From Burkholderia sp. 8Y (lineage in GTDB: Bacteria > Pseudomonadota > Gammaproteobacteria > Burkholderiales > Burkholderiaceae), in contig NZ_LR733519.1 of NCBI RefSeq assembly GCF_902506145.1, positions 124,001 to 188,000 of the forward strand: a stretch of 64,000 nucleotides of DNA, written 5' to 3'. Positions 26,036-34,262 of the stretch are shown here, piece after piece. The notes under the pieces are model-generated. The model was not told where the DNA came from. It saw only the letters and a program-made list of their open reading frames with translations, and searched no databases. The position numbers were made by a program, and so were the translations under genes. Positions within the stretch are counted from its first letter, which is position 1. Every line of letters begins with the position of its first letter.

Positions 26036-27284
26036 GATTCACCTCCTGCGATTTGACACCCGCGCCGCGATGCAGCCCCACGCGTGGCGAGAAGTTGAAG
26101 AACATCGGCAGCGTGGCCGCGCCGATTGCGCCCGCGTCCGGGCCGAAGTTGCCGCGCACGATCTCCGGCGTGCCGCGCGCTTCGGGCGCGTTCGCGGTCA
26201 TCGTCGCGGCGAGGCGCGCGATCAGGCGGTCGAGCAGGCCGCCGTCGATATCCGAATCGAGCACGACCATCGGCACGTCGAGCACGCAGAGCATCGCGCG
26301 CAACGCGGGAGCCAGGGCTTCGATGCAGTCGTCGATCCATTCCTCGACCGCGGGCAGACGCCGCTCGATGCACGCTTCCACGTCCATGCGGTTGCCCGCC
26401 GGCGCGCCGCTGAAGTGCAGATGCCGCACGAGCGCATTGAGCGATGCGCGCGAGAGCAGAATGTCCCAATGCCCCGGCGGCTGCGGCGCGGACGGCAGGC
26501 GGCTCGGCCGCACCGGCATCACGCCGATGTCGCCCGCGTTGCCGGTCGCGCCGCGCAGACAGTCGCCGTCGATGGCGATGCCGCCGCCGATGGCCGAGCC
26601 CAGAAAGAGATAGACGAAGTCGTCGCAGTGGCGGCCGTGGCCGTAGAACAGTTCGGCGGTCGCGGCGGCGTTGCCGTCGTTTTCGCCGAAGACGGGCAGC
26701 GCGAGCGCGCGGGACAGCGCGGCGGGAAAGTCGGTCTGGTCCCAGGCGCGGAAGATGTCGGCGCTCGACGTGTCGGCGCTCACGCCGAGCTCGCGCAGCC
26801 AGCTGCCGAGGTTGTACGGCTGCGCGACGCCCACGCCCGTCAGACGCTCGCGCTCCGTCGCGCTCAGGAGGCCGAGCATATTTTCGATATCGCGCTGAAC
26901 GATCTCCAGCACCGCCGACGGATGCGGCAGCACGCGATCCAGCGCGCTGCGCGCGAGCACGTCGCCCGCGAAATTCACGAGCACCGTCTCGATGCTCGTG
27001 CGATCGAGCCGCACGCCGATACCGAACGCGCCGCGCGGATCGAGCCGGATGAGCGAGGCGGGCTGCCCGCGCTGGCCTTCGAGCCGCCGTCCGGTGTACT
27101 CGATCAACCCGGCCTTGCCGAGCGATTCGACGATACTGCCGACCGCCGTGCTCGTGAGATTCGCGTGCCGCGCGAGATCCGCCTTCGACGCGGGCTCGGT
27201 GCGCCGCAGCGCCTGGAGCAGCAAACGCTCGTTGTATCGGCGCACGGACGCGGAGTTGCTGCCTCTGCCGCTCGGCAATTTCAC
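26025..27284 (-). CDS. ROK-family transcriptional regulator
   Basis: 419 aa. An N-terminal winged helix-turn-helix ([41 protein letters not shown]) is fused to a ROK sugar-kinase-like domain ([19 protein letters not shown], then [33 protein letters not shown]). The usual ROK zinc cluster GHx-CxCGxxGC is absent: the region reads [20 protein letters not shown]. It probably represses its own operon (ATPase, permease, binding protein downstream) through the large palindrome at 27327-27355, releasing DNA when a sugar ligand binds. Confidence 0.92.
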   Translation of the reverse strand: MKLPSGRGSNSASVRRYNERLLLQALRRTEPASKADLARHANLTSTAVGSIVESLGKAGLIEYTGRRLEGQRGQPASLIRLDPRGAFGIGVRLDRTSIETVLVNFAGDVLARSALDRVLPHPSAVLEIVQRDIENMLGLLSATERERLTGVGVAQPYNLGSWLRELGVSADTSSADIFRAWDQTDFPAALSRALALPVFGENDGNAAATAELFYGHGRHCDDFVYLFLGSAIGGGIAIDGDCLRGATGNAGDIGVMPVRPSRLPSAPQPPGHWDILLSRASLNALVRHLHFSGAPAGNRMDVEACIERRLPAVEEWIDDCIEALAPALRAMLCVLDVPMVVLDSDIDGGLLDRLIARLAATMTANAPEARGTPEIVRGNFGPDAGAIGAATLPMFFNFSPRVGLHRGAGVKSQEVNHAA

Positions 27285-27326
27285 TGGCTGTCTCCGAATG
27301 TTCCGGGGAAGGTCATCTGTGTGACC

Positions 27327-27355
27327 ATTAATTAAATCAAGTTGATTTATTTAAT
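27327..27355. promoter_or_regulatory. 29-bp palindrome upstream of the ROK gene: predicted operator
   Basis: The site is centred on G27341. The inner 17 bases, taaatcaa-g-ttgattta, are perfectly symmetric, and after one mismatched pair the symmetry continues through attaa / ttaat on the outside. It is extremely AT-rich in GC-rich surroundings and begins 43 bp upstream of the ROK start codon. ROK repressors of the XylR/NagC type bind AT-rich dyads, so autoregulation is the simplest reading. Confidence 0.75.
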
Positions 27356-27443
27356 ACCGGGGCAGAAACGGTGTAAAGCAGGGAATTCCCGAGGGCGGGC
27401 TGGCATCGAGCATGCGTTGTGCGTCCACTCCTCGGAGCCGCGC

Positions 27444-27629
27444 ACGCCGCGCGTCCCGTTAAGCTATCGCATTTGGCATCGTCGAGCCGCCGCCGTGTCT
27501 TTGCTCTCCATGACTTCCCACGCAAGCAAGGGTTAGCGGACGCCGCGCTTCCCGCTAAGCTAGCGTCATCCGCATTTTTCGAGCCGCCCGCCATGTTTTC
27601 GCTTTCCACGACTGCCCACGCCAGCAAGG
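27444..27629 (+). repeat. Diverged tandem duplication (~89 bp, 96-bp period) of the fRMsr 5' region
   Basis: Copy 1 starts at 27444 and copy 2 at 27540. Both run from acgccgcgc through cccg-taagcta, tcgagccgcc and a start-codon region to cacgc-agcaagg. Copy 2 includes the real start and first dozen codons of the downstream gene (MFSLSTTAHASKA). Copy 1 still encodes a look-alike (VSLLSMTSHASKG) ending in TAG at 27533-27535. Identity is roughly three quarters by eye. Confidence 0.7.
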
Positions 27630-28099
27630 CCGCGCAATATGACGACCTCCTGCAACAAACCCGCTCGCTGCTCGGCGACGAAGCGGACTTCATCGCCAAC
27701 GCGGCAAATTTTTCTTCGCTCGTGTATCACTCGCTGCCGGATCTCAACTGGGCGGGCTTTTATCTCTTCGATGGCGACGAACTCGTCGTCGGACCGTTTC
27801 AGGGCAAGCCCGCGTGCGTGCGTATCGCGCTCGGACGCGGCGTGTGCGGCACGGCGGCCCGCGACCGGCAAACGCAAGTCGTCCCCGATGTCGAGGCGTT
27901 CCCGGGCCACATCGCCTGCGATTCGGCGTCGCGCTCGGAAATCGTCGTGCCGCTCGTCGCGAGCGACGGGACGCTGATCGGCGTGTGGGACGTGGACAGC
28001 CCCGTGCCCGGCCGCTTCGGCGACGAAGACGCACGCGGCATGGAAGCGTTGTGCGCCGCGTTCATCGCGCTGGCGTGGGAAGAGCGTCCGCGAGGCTGA
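27593..28099 (+). CDS. Free methionine-(R)-sulfoxide reductase (GAF-domain fRMsr)
   Basis: 168 aa, a single GAF domain. It has the fRMsr signature: VYHSLPDLNWAGFYL, then three cysteines in KPACVRIALGRGVCGTAA and HIACDSASRSEIVVPL, then GVWDVDSP. The family reduces free L-methionine-(R)-sulfoxide in the cytoplasm, with the Cys pair cycling through a disulfide reduced by thioredoxin. The start chosen is MFSLSTTAHASK; the frame remains open upstream to 27419 but runs through the duplicated 5' region. Confidence 0.92.
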   Translation: MFSLSTTAHASKAAQYDDLLQQTRSLLGDEADFIANAANFSSLVYHSLPDLNWAGFYLFDGDELVVGPFQGKPACVRIALGRGVCGTAARDRQTQVVPDVEAFPGHIACDSASRSEIVVPLVASDGTLIGVWDVDSPVPGRFGDEDARGMEALCAAFIALAWEERPRG

Positions 28100-28158
28100 A
28101 TTCGCGACCGCTGCCGTTTGTCTACAATGAGCCGACCGTCGATTCCCGGCCCGCCGAC

Positions 28159-29136
28159 ATGATCCGCCTCGCCCGCCGCCGTCTGCTCACCCTGTGCGCC
28201 TTCGCCGCGAGCGGGCTCGCGCCCGTGCGCCACGCCGCTGCGCAGCCCGGCAACAAGGCGAGCGTCGCGCTCGTGATGAAATCGCTCGGCGATCCCTTCG
28301 TCCAGTCGATGATCGACGGCGCGAAGAACTACCAGCGGCACTACGCGTCGCAACTCGATCTCACGACGCAGGGCACGCTCACCGACAACGACGTAGCCGG
28401 GCAGACGCGCATCATCGAATCGCTGGTGGCGGCGAAAGTGGACGCCATCGTGATCGCGCCGACCGATTCGAAGGCGCTCGTGCCGGTGGCCGCCAAGGCG
28501 ATCGCGGCGGGCGTGCTCGTCGTCGCCATCGACAATCCGTTCGACGACGACGCGCAGGAAGCCGCGAACGTCACCATTCCGTTCGTCGGACCAGACAGCC
28601 GGCGCGGCGCGCGGCTCGTCGGCGCGTATCTCGCCTCGAAGCTGAAGCCGGGCGACGAAGTCGGCATCATCGAAGGCCCGCCGAACGACCGCAACGCGCA
28701 GCAGCGCACCCTCGGCTACCGCGAAGCGATGAACGCCGCGCAACTGCGCGTGAGCGCCACCGACGCGGGCGACTGGACCGCGCCGAGCGGCAAGTCCATC
28801 GCGCTGCAAATGCTGTACGCGCATCCGGCGCTGCGCGGCATGCTGTGCGCGAACGACAACATCGCGATGGGCGCGATCGACGCCATCCGCATCGCGGGCA
28901 AAAAGGGCCGCGTGCTCGTGACCGGCTACAACAACATCAGCGCCGTGCAGCCGCTGCTCGACGACGGCCGCATGCTCGCGACCGTCGAGCAGTTCGGCGC
29001 GCGGCAGGCGGTGTTCGGCGTGGATGTCGCGGTGAAGGCGCTCGTCGAACGGCGCCGTCAGCGCGACTTGTCGCCTTACATGGAGACGCCGGTGCAGGTG
29101 GTGACGCGCGACAAGACGCACGCCCCGCGCGCTTAA
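28159..29136 (+). CDS. Second sugar ABC transporter substrate-binding protein (type I)
   Basis: 325 aa. The N-terminus, MIRLARRRLLTLCAFAASGLAPVRHAAA, has twin arginines but no full Tat motif, and cleaves near AAA/QPG. The body has VALVMKSLGDPFVQSMIDGAKNYQ, AIVIAPTDSKALVPVAAKAIAAGV, LCANDNIAMGAIDAI and VTGYNNISAVQPLL, a RbsB/XylF-type fold. No permease or ATPase adjoins it on this strand. It may use the divergent ABC operon (24467-26035) with different specificity. Its stop codon overlaps that of the convergent FAH-family gene in the shared bases TTAA. Confidence 0.9.
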   Translation: MIRLARRRLLTLCAFAASGLAPVRHAAAQPGNKASVALVMKSLGDPFVQSMIDGAKNYQRHYASQLDLTTQGTLTDNDVAGQTRIIESLVAAKVDAIVIAPTDSKALVPVAAKAIAAGVLVVAIDNPFDDDAQEAANVTIPFVGPDSRRGARLVGAYLASKLKPGDEVGIIEGPPNDRNAQQRTLGYREAMNAAQLRVSATDAGDWTAPSGKSIALQMLYAHPALRGMLCANDNIAMGAIDAIRIAGKKGRVLVTGYNNISAVQPLLDDGRMLATVEQFGARQAVFGVDVAVKALVERRRQRDLSPYMETPVQVVTRDKTHAPRA

Positions 29137-30317
29137 GCGTCCGCCGCGAGGAGGCCGCGCGCTGCCAGACTGCGATACAGCGCGCGCACGCCGAAGGTCC
29201 ACGGCTCGATTTCCGTCGACAGCCGCACCGTGTTGACGAGCGCGCCAAGTTCCGGCGTCGAGATGGTAACGACATCGCCCAGATGATGCGTGAAGCCGCC
29301 GCCTTCCGTGTCGCGGTCCTTGATCGGCGAGAACATGGTGCCGAGAAAGAGCATGAAGCCGTCCGGATACTGATGATGCGCGCCGTGCGTCTGCGCGACG
29401 AGATCGGCGGGATCGCGGCTGATCTCGCTCATGTGGCTCACGCCTTCGAGCACGAAGCCGTCGTCCGCGCCCTCGATGCGTAGCGACACGCTCGTGCCGC
29501 GCACGGTGTCGAGCGTGAATTGCCCGTCGAAAAGGCGCACGAACGGACCGATCGCGCACGACGCGTTGTTGTCCTTCGCCTTGCCGAGCAACAGCGCGCT
29601 GCGGCCTTCGATATCGCGCAGATTCACGTCGTTGCCGAGCGTCGCGCCGACGATCTCGCCGCGCGCATTCACGGCCAGCACGATTTCCGGCTCCGGATTG
29701 TTCCATTGCGAGGTCGGATACAAGCCGACGTCCGCGCCGAAGCCCACCGACGACATCGGCTGGGACTTCGAGAAAACTTCCGCGTCCGGCCCGATGCCGA
29801 CTTCCATGTATTGCGACCACGCGCCGCGACGCTCCAATTCCGCCTTCAGCTTCTGCGCGCTTTCCGAGCCCGGCTCGATCTTTGAAAGATCGGCGCCGAT
29901 CAGCTTGTTGATGGTGTCGCGCACTTCCTGCGCACGGCTCGCGTCGCCGCCGGCCTGTTCCTCGATCACGCGCTCGAGCAGGCTCACCGCGAACGTGACG
30001 CCGCACGCCTTCACGGCTTGCACGTCGCACGGGGCGAGCAGGCGCAAGCCGCCGGGCGCTTCGTCGAGCGTCGCTTGCAGCAGTTCTTGCGCCGTGCCGA
30101 GGCGCTCGCCGGACGCGTTGCGCGCGATGTCGAGCGCGTCGGGGCGGTCGAAGAGATCGGCGGTGGTCGGGCAGGCGGGCGTGATGTCGAACACCTCGCC
30201 GTTTCGCACCGCGACGACAGCGGGACCATCGACCGGCGCGGGACGCCATACGCGGCCAATCAGCACGGCATCGGCGAGGTCTTCGGGCAGGCAGGACGAG
30301 ACGGAAACGGGCGGCAT
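29133..30317 (-). CDS. Fumarylacetoacetate hydrolase-family protein; possible 2-keto-3-deoxy-pentonate dehydratase
   Basis: 394 aa from MPPVSVSSCLPEDL. The C-terminal half has the FAH fold and metal site: NNPEPEIVLAVNARGEIVGATLGNDVNLRDIEGR (E-x-E metal ligands) and AIGPFVRLFDGQF. The length and two-part layout resemble the ~390-aa FAH-superfamily dehydratases of oxidative pentose pathways (XylX of the Weimberg pathway), not the ~220-aa decarboxylating hydrolases. Context supports sugar-acid metabolism: pentose-type ABC genes on one side and a divergent IclR regulator on the other. An in-frame ATG 6 codons upstream (30335) is an alternative start. Confidence 0.8.
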   Translation of the reverse strand: MPPVSVSSCLPEDLADAVLIGRVWRPAPVDGPAVVAVRNGEVFDITPACPTTADLFDRPDALDIARNASGERLGTAQELLQATLDEAPGGLRLLAPCDVQAVKACGVTFAVSLLERVIEEQAGGDASRAQEVRDTINKLIGADLSKIEPGSESAQKLKAELERRGAWSQYMEVGIGPDAEVFSKSQPMSSVGFGADVGLYPTSQWNNPEPEIVLAVNARGEIVGATLGNDVNLRDIEGRSALLLGKAKDNNASCAIGPFVRLFDGQFTLDTVRGTSVSLRIEGADDGFVLEGVSHMSEISRDPADLVAQTHGAHHQYPDGFMLFLGTMFSPIKDRDTEGGGFTHHLGDVVTISTPELGALVNTVRLSTEIEPWTFGVRALYRSLAARGLLAADA

Positions 30318-30395
30318 GTGAGGGTCACCGGGCATGGGAAAAGGGAAAACGATCGTAGCCCGGCCCCGCGTGGCTGTCCATCGGGTTGCATGTTT

Positions 30396-30411
30396 GTCCA
30401 ACATGCTGGAC
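30396..30411. promoter_or_regulatory. Palindrome in the divergent FAH/IclR promoter
   Basis: GTCCAACATGCTGGAC is a 16-bp dyad with one mismatched pair, midway between the FAH-family start (30317) and the IclR start (30443). A further TGTCCA half-site lies at 30375-30380. Position and symmetry fit an IclR-family operator controlling both genes. Confidence 0.55.
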
Positions 30412-30442
30412 GATTCACCCATCCCGCCACGCGACGACTCAC

Positions 30443-31189
30443 ATGGAAAAGACCTACGACGTGCCGGCGCTGCGCCGCGCGAACGATATCCTAGAAGCCC
30501 TCGCCGACGCCGCGAAGCCCGTGCGCGCCGCGACGCTCGCCGAGCGCACCGGCCTGTCGCGCAGCACGCTTTATCTGATGCTCGAAACGCTCGCGCGCAT
30601 GCAATGGATCGAGAAGCGCGATGAGGGTTATGTGATCGGCGTCGGCCTGTTCGAGCTCGGCAATGCCTACGTGCGGCACGACGCGCTGCAAGCCGCGTTT
30701 CGCGAGGGCGCGGGCGCGTTCATCAACACGCACAACGAAGTCGTGCAGCTTGCCGTGCTCGACGGCGTGCAGGTGGTTTATGTCGCACGCGAGGACGCGC
30801 ATCGGCCGGTGCGGCTCGTCTCCGATCTCGGCTCGCGGCTGCCCGCGCATTGCTGCGCGCTCGGCAAGGCGCTGCTCGCGGGTCTTTCGGATGGAGCCGT
30901 GACCGAGCGGCTGCCCGAGCGCCTCGAAGCGGTAACGCCGCGCACCATCACGCGCCGCGCCGCGCTATTGCGCGAACTCGCCGCGATACGCGCGAGCGGG
31001 CTCGCCGTCGAACGTGAGGAAGTGGCCGAAGGGCTCGCGTGCTTCGCGGCGTATGTCGGCGTGACGCCGGCGGGCAAGCGTGTCGCGGTATCGACGAGCG
31101 TGCCCGTCGGACGGCTCGACGCACGGCGCGAGAAGCAGATTTCGATGGGCATCGTGCAGCTTGCGGCGCAGCTACGGCAGGCGCTTTGA
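30443..31189 (+). CDS. IclR-family transcriptional regulator
   Basis: 248 aa. The N-terminal winged helix (ALRRANDILEALADAAKPVRAATLAERTGLSRSTLYLMLETLARMQWIEK) is followed by the IclR effector domain, with LPAHCCALGKALLAGL and the C-terminal AISVPVGR-like STSVPVGRLDARREKQI. It is divergent from the FAH-family gene and probably regulates it in response to a sugar acid or keto acid. The start at MEKTYDVPALR is preferred over an ATG at 30386, which would overlap the palindrome. Confidence 0.92.
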   Translation: MEKTYDVPALRRANDILEALADAAKPVRAATLAERTGLSRSTLYLMLETLARMQWIEKRDEGYVIGVGLFELGNAYVRHDALQAAFREGAGAFINTHNEVVQLAVLDGVQVVYVAREDAHRPVRLVSDLGSRLPAHCCALGKALLAGLSDGAVTERLPERLEAVTPRTITRRAALLRELAAIRASGLAVEREEVAEGLACFAAYVGVTPAGKRVAVSTSVPVGRLDARREKQISMGIVQLAAQLRQAL

Positions 31190-31510
31190 GGCAATTGCTC
31201 GCAGTGTGCCGTCGTCGGCGCGTGCAGCTTTTACCAGCGAAATTGGAAACTGCGCCGGGCCGCTGCGTTCGTACGACGGTACGGTTTCATGCCAGTCCGC
31301 ACGGGCGTTCGCGTCGGCCAGGTGGGACGGATTCGCCGCGATTTGGGAATGCGTCTTGCTTAATGTGTCCGCTCGAATGACCCGGCCGCCAAGCCGCAGT
31401 CTGGTCACGCCCGTCACGCAAGATCAGCACGAGGTTCCGCCCGCCCGCGTCCGAAATTCACCCCGGAGTTCAATCCGCAGGTCCAATCCGTCACCCGATA
31501 GCGAACGCTG
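31190..31510. other. Intergenic region upstream of the efflux operon
   Basis: 321 bp between the IclR gene and emrA-like gene. I see no supported gene, no T-run hairpin and no obvious long palindrome. It must contain the promoter of the efflux operon, but I could not pick a convincing -35/-10 pair. Confidence 0.5.
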
Positions 31511-32674
31511 ATGTCAGATCGAAACGAAACCGAGGACGATGCACGCGACGGCGACCGCGAGTCATCGCACGCGCACGACGACGCCGGCCAGGAGGACAAA
31601 GACAAAGACAAAGACAACGGCAACGAACAGCGCAAGAAGCCCGGCAAGAAGCCGTTGATCATTCTCGGCATCGTGGTCGTGGTGCTCGCGATCGGCGCGT
31701 TCATCTGGTGGTTCATGACGCGCAATCAGGAAAGCACCGACGACGCCTACACCGACGGCGACGCCGTGACCATCGCGCCGAAGGTGTCGGGCTATGTCGT
31801 GGCGATGAACATCGACGACAACCGCTTCGTGCACAAGGGCGATCTGCTGATCCGCATCGATCCCCGCGACTATCAGGCGCAGGTCGATCAGGCGAACGCG
31901 CAACTCGGGCTCGCGCAGGCGCAGTTGCACGCGGCGGAAGTGCAGTTGCAAGTTGCGCGGGTGCAGTATCCGGCGCAACTCGCGCAGGCGCAGGCGCAGG
32001 AGACAAGCGCGCGCGCTAATCTTGCGCAGGCGAGCGCGTCGTATCAGCGTCAGCAGTCCGTCGACGTGCGCGCGACGTCGCAACAGAACATCGACGCCGC
32101 GACCGCGCAGCAGAAAAGCGCGCAGGCGAACGTCGCCGAAGCGCGGGCGCAGGTTCGTACCGCGCGGCTCGTGCCGCAGCAGATCGCGCAAGTCGTCGCC
32201 ACGGTGGAAGAGCGGCGCCAGCAAGTGCGGCAGGCCGAGGCGCAAGTCGAAACCGCGCGGCTCAATCTCTCGTACACCGAACTGCGCGCACCCTCCGATG
32301 GCTGGGTCACCAAACGCAACGTGCAATTCGGCACATTCCTGCAGGCGGGCACGTCGAATCTCACGCTCGTCACCACGCGCATGTGGGTCACGGCGAACTT
32401 CAAGGAGTCGCAGCTTTCGCGCATGCATCCGGGCGACAAGGTGGATATCGACGTCGACGCCTATCCCGGCCTCTCGCTGCACGGCCATGTGGACAGCATC
32501 CAGCTCGGCAGCGGCTCGCGCTTCTCCGCGTTCCCCGCCGAAAACGCGACCGGCAACTTCGTGAAGATCGTGCAGCGCGTGCCGGTGAAGATCGTGATCG
32601 ACAGCGGCATGAAGCCGGACACCTCGCTGCCGCTGGGCTTGTCCGTCGTGCCCACCGTCATGCTGCGCCACTGA
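31511..32674 (+). CDS. Efflux periplasmic adaptor (membrane fusion) protein, EmrA/HlyD family
   Basis: 387 aa. A strongly charged cytoplasmic tail (residues 1-~48, rich in Asp and Lys: DKDKDKDNGNEQRKKPGKK) precedes one membrane anchor (PLIILGIVVVVLAIGAFIWWF). Then come the biotinyl-lipoyl half-motif STDDAYTDGDAVTIAPKVSGYV, a long Gln/Ala-rich coiled-coil hairpin (about 105-245), the second lipoyl half (TELRAPSDGWVTKRNVQFGTFL) and a beta-barrel. It bridges the inner-membrane pump and the outer-membrane channel encoded directly downstream. The DK-repeat tail is longer than in E. coli EmrA. Confidence 0.94.
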   Translation: MSDRNETEDDARDGDRESSHAHDDAGQEDKDKDKDNGNEQRKKPGKKPLIILGIVVVVLAIGAFIWWFMTRNQESTDDAYTDGDAVTIAPKVSGYVVAMNIDDNRFVHKGDLLIRIDPRDYQAQVDQANAQLGLAQAQLHAAEVQLQVARVQYPAQLAQAQAQETSARANLAQASASYQRQQSVDVRATSQQNIDAATAQQKSAQANVAEARAQVRTARLVPQQIAQVVATVEERRQQVRQAEAQVETARLNLSYTELRAPSDGWVTKRNVQFGTFLQAGTSNLTLVTTRMWVTANFKESQLSRMHPGDKVDIDVDAYPGLSLHGHVDSIQLGSGSRFSAFPAENATGNFVKIVQRVPVKIVIDSGMKPDTSLPLGLSVVPTVMLRH

Positions 32675-32677
32675 GAC

Positions 32678-34261
32678 ATGAGCGAATCCGCCGATCAAGA
32701 CCACAGCGGCTGGAAGCCCAGCGCGAATCCGTGGCTCATCGCCGTGGTCGTCACGCTCGCGGCCTTCATGGAAGTGCTCGACACGACCATCGTGAACGTG
32801 GCGCTGCCGCACATCTCCGGCACCATGTCCGCGAGCTACGACGAGGCGACGTGGACGCTCACGTCGTATCTGGTCGCGAACGGCATCGTGCTGCCGCTGT
32901 CCGCGTATTTCTCGAAGATTCTCGGACGCAAGCGTTACTTCCTGATCTGCATCGCGGCGTTCACCGTGTGTTCGTTCCTGTGCGGCATCGCGACCAATCT
33001 CGGACAACTGATCGTCTTTCGCATTCTGCAAGGCTTCTTCGGCGGCGGTTTGCAGCCGAGCCAGCAGTCGATCATTCTCGACACCTTTCCGCCCGAGCAG
33101 CGCGGCCGCGCGTTTTCGATATCGGCGGTGGCGATCGTCGTGGCGCCCGTGCTCGGCCCGACGCTCGGCGGCTGGATCACCGACAACTTCACGTGGCGCT
33201 GGGTGTTCCTGCTGAACGTGCCGGTCGGCGTGCTGACGACCATCGCGGTGATGCAGTTCGTCGAAGACCCGCCGTGGGAGAAGCGGCAGAGTCACAAGGA
33301 CGTGGGCATCGATGTCGTCGGAATCGGGTTGATCGCGCTCGGGCTGGGCTGCCTGCAAGTGTTCCTGGATCGCGGCGAAGACGACGACTGGTTCGCGTCC
33401 AACTTCATTGTGACCTTCGCGGTGCTGGCGGCAATCGGCATCGTCGGCGCGGCGTTCTGGCTCTGGTACGCGAGAAAGCCCGTGGTCGATCTGCGCGTGA
33501 TGAAAGACCGCAACTTCGCGCTCGGCTCGCTTTCGATCGTTGGCTTCGCGTCCGTGCTGTACGGCAGCGCGGTGCTCATTCCGCAACTCGCGCAGCAGCA
33601 GCTCGGCTATACCGCGACGCTCGCGGGGCTCGTGCTGTCGCCGGGCGCGCTTTTCATCGTGTTTCTGATTCCCGTGGTCAGCAAGCTGATGCTCTGGGTG
33701 CAGACGCGCTATCTTGTCGCGTTCGGCTTCTTTCTGATGGGCTGCGCGCTGATCTATTCGCATCAACTGGTGCCGAACATCGACTATCGCACGCTCACGA
33801 TGATGCGCAGCGCGCAGTCGGCGGCCATCGGCTTTCTGTTCGTGCCGGTGACGACGCTCGCGTATCTCTCGCTGCCGAAGTCGATGAACAACGACGCCTC
33901 CGCGCTCTTCACGATGTTCCGCAACGTGGCGGGCTCTATCGGCATTTCGCTCGCCACCGCGATGATCCGCGAGCGCACGCAGGCGAACATGGCGCATATG
34001 GTCGAGCATCTGACGCCGTTGAATCAGCCATACAACGATTCGGTGCAGCACATCGCGCGAACGCTGATGGACACGGGGCAGACTCTTTCGCAGGCGATGG
34101 GCGCGGCGACCGGCCAGATGTACAAGACGCTCGTCTCGCAGGCGACGATTCTCGCGTACCTCGACGTCTTCGCCGCGTGCGCGATCTTTTCTTTCCTTTT
34201 CATCCCGATCACGTTCTTCTTCTCGCCGGTGAAGGCTTCCGGCAAGGCGGGAGGACATTGA
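32678..34261 (+). CDS. Drug:H+ antiporter, DHA2 (EmrB/QacA) family MFS
   Basis: 527 aa with 14 hydrophobic segments, the DHA2 number. MFS motif C-like and DHA2 signatures are present: FMEVLDTTIVNVALPHISGTM in TM1 (Asp), LGRKRYFLICIAAF after TM2, and AIVVAPVLGPTLGGWITDNFTWRWVFLLNVPVG in TM5. It expels hydrophobic drugs using the proton gradient together with the adaptor (3 bp upstream) and channel (1 bp downstream). The substrates are unknown. Confidence 0.95.
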   Translation: MSESADQDHSGWKPSANPWLIAVVVTLAAFMEVLDTTIVNVALPHISGTMSASYDEATWTLTSYLVANGIVLPLSAYFSKILGRKRYFLICIAAFTVCSFLCGIATNLGQLIVFRILQGFFGGGLQPSQQSIILDTFPPEQRGRAFSISAVAIVVAPVLGPTLGGWITDNFTWRWVFLLNVPVGVLTTIAVMQFVEDPPWEKRQSHKDVGIDVVGIGLIALGLGCLQVFLDRGEDDDWFASNFIVTFAVLAAIGIVGAAFWLWYARKPVVDLRVMKDRNFALGSLSIVGFASVLYGSAVLIPQLAQQQLGYTATLAGLVLSPGALFIVFLIPVVSKLMLWVQTRYLVAFGFFLMGCALIYSHQLVPNIDYRTLTMMRSAQSAAIGFLFVPVTTLAYLSLPKSMNNDASALFTMFRNVAGSIGISLATAMIRERTQANMAHMVEHLTPLNQPYNDSVQHIARTLMDTGQTLSQAMGAATGQMYKTLVSQATILAYLDVFAACAIFSFLFIPITFFFSPVKASGKAGGH

Positions 34262-34262
34262 C

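Noticed and set aside
27419..27592. N-terminal extension of the fRMsr protein
   Set aside because: It runs through the duplicated 5' region and is not part of the GAF fold.
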